A stretch of 38,820 nucleotides of DNA from Clostridiales bacterium (GTDB lineage: Bacteria > Bacillota > Clostridia > Oscillospirales > Oscillospiraceae), in NCBI GenBank assembly GCA_021202775.1, contig JAJQCJ010000071.1, forward strand, positions 1 through 38,820, in the 5' to 3' direction. Positions 38,347 through 38,820 of this stretch are shown here, piece after piece. The position numbers and the translations under genes are program-made. Position 1 is the first letter of the stretch, and each line of letters opens with the position of its first letter. The notes under the pieces are model-generated. The model ran no database searches, was not told the DNA's origin, and saw only the letters and a list, made by a program, of their open reading frames with translations.

Positions 38347-38374
38347 ATTATAGGGCAAATTTTGCCAAAGTCAA
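38347..38374 (-). promoter_or_regulatory. Promoter of the lipoprotein gene, with dyad in the spacer
   Basis: On the minus strand: TTGACT (38374-38369), 16-bp spacer, TATAAT (38352-38347). The spacer holds GGCAAATTTTGCC (38354-38366), a perfect 6-bp inverted repeat that could be an operator. Confidence 0.7.
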
Positions 38375-38495
38375 TATGCTGCGATTCAGCCGCGCAATCC
38401 CCCTGACAGATTCCCGCTGCCGGACAGCGGCCCATCCTTCCTCAGTCCCGTCCCCCGGCAATGAAAAAATATCGAAAAAAAACAGAAAAAAACGC

Positions 38496-38524
38496 TTGCA
38501 TTTTCCGGAGGAACGTGGTATTAT
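38496..38524 (+). promoter_or_regulatory. Promoter of tRNA-Arg(ACG)
   Basis: TTGCAT (38496-38501), 17-bp spacer, TATTAT (38519-38524). The start would be about 25 nt before the tRNA. Confidence 0.55.
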
Positions 38525-38554
38525 AAATAGCGGTCACAAGAGCGGCCAAAATGT

Positions 38555-38631
38555 GCGGGCGTAGCTCAGTTGGATAGAGTGTTTGGCTACGAACCAAAAG
38601 GTCGGGGGTTCGAATCCCTTCGCCCGTACCA
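38555..38631 (+). tRNA. tRNA-Arg (anticodon ACG), complete with CCA
   Basis: Acceptor GCGGGCG pairs with CGCCCGT (one G-U pair), D arm GTAGCTCAGTTGGATAGAG, anticodon stem TTTGG/CCAAA around loop CTACGAA (anticodon ACG, reading CGN arginine codons after A-to-I editing), T arm CGGGGGTTCGAATCCCTTC, discriminator A and encoded CCA. Confidence 0.97.
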
Positions 38632-38635
38632 TTTG

Positions 38636-38676
38636 AATCCAGTCGATTTGTTTTAAAATCGGCTGGATTTCTTTTA
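38636..38676 (+). terminator. Terminator after tRNA-Arg(ACG)
   Basis: Stem AATCCAGTCGATTT (38636-38649) / AAATCGGCTGGATT (38656-38669) with one T-G pair, then TCTTTTATTT. Confidence 0.8.
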
Positions 38677-38685
38677 TTTACGCAG

Positions 38686-38730
38686 AAAACCCGCTCGTAA
38701 AGTTCAATCTCTACGAGCGGGTTTTTGCGT
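38686..38730. terminator. Second terminator-like hairpin
   Basis: Perfect 14-bp stem AAAACCCGCTCGTA (38686-38699) / TACGAGCGGGTTTT (38712-38725), loop of 12 nt, then TGCG. It may back up the tRNA terminator or end transcription coming from the right of the window, since it has T or A runs on both sides. Confidence 0.65.
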
Positions 38731-38767
38731 TTGACCCCAATTTTTACCCCTTACAGTTTTTTTACCT

Positions 38768-38820
38768 AGGGAACCTCTGAACAATTACAGTTTCACAGTT
38801 CAACAAATCAATTTCCGGTG
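38768..38820. mobile_element. Start of a second MITE-like element (cut by the window edge)
   Basis: AGGGAACCTCTGAACAA at 38768-38784 matches the terminal inverted repeat of the element at 230-392, whose right end reads AGGAACCTCTGAACAAAT in reverse complement. The interior then differs (TTACAGTTTCACAGTTCAAC), so it is either a different element that shares ends, for example a full insertion sequence, or a diverged copy. The other end is outside the window. Confidence 0.55.

Noticed and set aside
38632-38767. Attachment site or integrase remnant downstream of tRNA-Arg(ACG)
   Set aside because: No second copy of the tRNA 3' end and no integrase-like frame with a start were found; the sequence is explained by two hairpins.
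1-38820. CRISPR array, prophage or intact insertion sequence
   Set aside because: No regularly spaced short repeats, no phage structural genes and no transposase were seen on either strand.

Overview
The window is a GC-rich piece of a Gram-positive, endospore-forming anaerobe, most likely a gut Clostridia of the Oscillospiraceae type (Flavonifractor / Lawsonibacter / Oscillibacter-like). This placement is inferred. It rests on an intact sporulation sigma factor G gene behind a sigma-F-like promoter, HPr kinase, the clostridial NifS-NifU pair, strong AGGAGG-type ribosome binding sites, many TTG/GTG starts, and GC-rich intergenic repeats. It is ordinary chromosome: no phage, integrase, intact transposase or CRISPR array is visible. 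It is bracketed by two tRNA-Arg genes, a truncated CCT-anticodon gene on the minus strand at the left edge and a complete ACG-anticodon gene at the right.

Layout. 1-3.2 kb: partial tRNA, a MITE-like palindromic repeat, a RadC-like protein that has lost its metal-binding histidines, and a divergent HxlR regulator / radical SAM pair. 3.3-9.3 kb: hprK, then an ABC ATPase and a very large FtsX-type permease whose extracytoplasmic part is a coiled coil built from 32-residue repeats; its 3' end lies in an imperfect tandem duplication that also carries a dead copy of the tail of the next gene. 9.2-12.9 kb: an inositol-monophosphatase-family enzyme, a possible DinB-fold protein, a sirtuin, and a DUF2812-like membrane protein. 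12.9-20.6 kb: a complete oligopeptide ABC importer operon (oppA-B-C-D-F plus a small membrane protein), preceded by a strong promoter and a leader of about 580 nt rich in hairpins.

20.6-25.4 kb, mostly minus strand: a membrane-anchored MerR regulator with a frameshift in a G run and a MerR-style 19-bp promoter spacer, a large membrane protein of unknown function, a cation diffusion facilitator behind a leader that looks like a NiCo (czcD-type) riboswitch with its terminator, and a YczE/YitT-type membrane protein. 25.7-27.4 kb: a small membrane protein, a TetR regulator and a membrane-protein gene broken by one amber codon. 27.5-32.4 kb, minus strand: a DtxR/MntR-type metal regulator, a PucR/CdaR-type regulator, an RsuA-type pseudouridine synthase, a CPA2 cation/proton antiporter and sigG. 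32.5-34.3 kb: the nifS-nifU iron-sulfur operon, whose promoter lies inside a striking two-tier 58-bp palindrome. 34.3-38.8 kb: dispersed GC-rich repeats, a split ThrE-type threonine/serine exporter, a large lipoprotein with a C-terminal HEXXH metallopeptidase motif, the tRNA-Arg(ACG) with two hairpins after it, and the start of a second copy of the left-edge MITE.

The most interesting signals are regulatory: the dyad over the nifSU promoter, the metal-sensing leader of the CDF exporter, the long unexplained opp leader, and the repeated TACCTG boxes between hxlR and the radical SAM gene. Among proteins, the coiled-coil FtsX permease and the HEXXH lipoprotein stand out. No clearly new multi-gene system was found.
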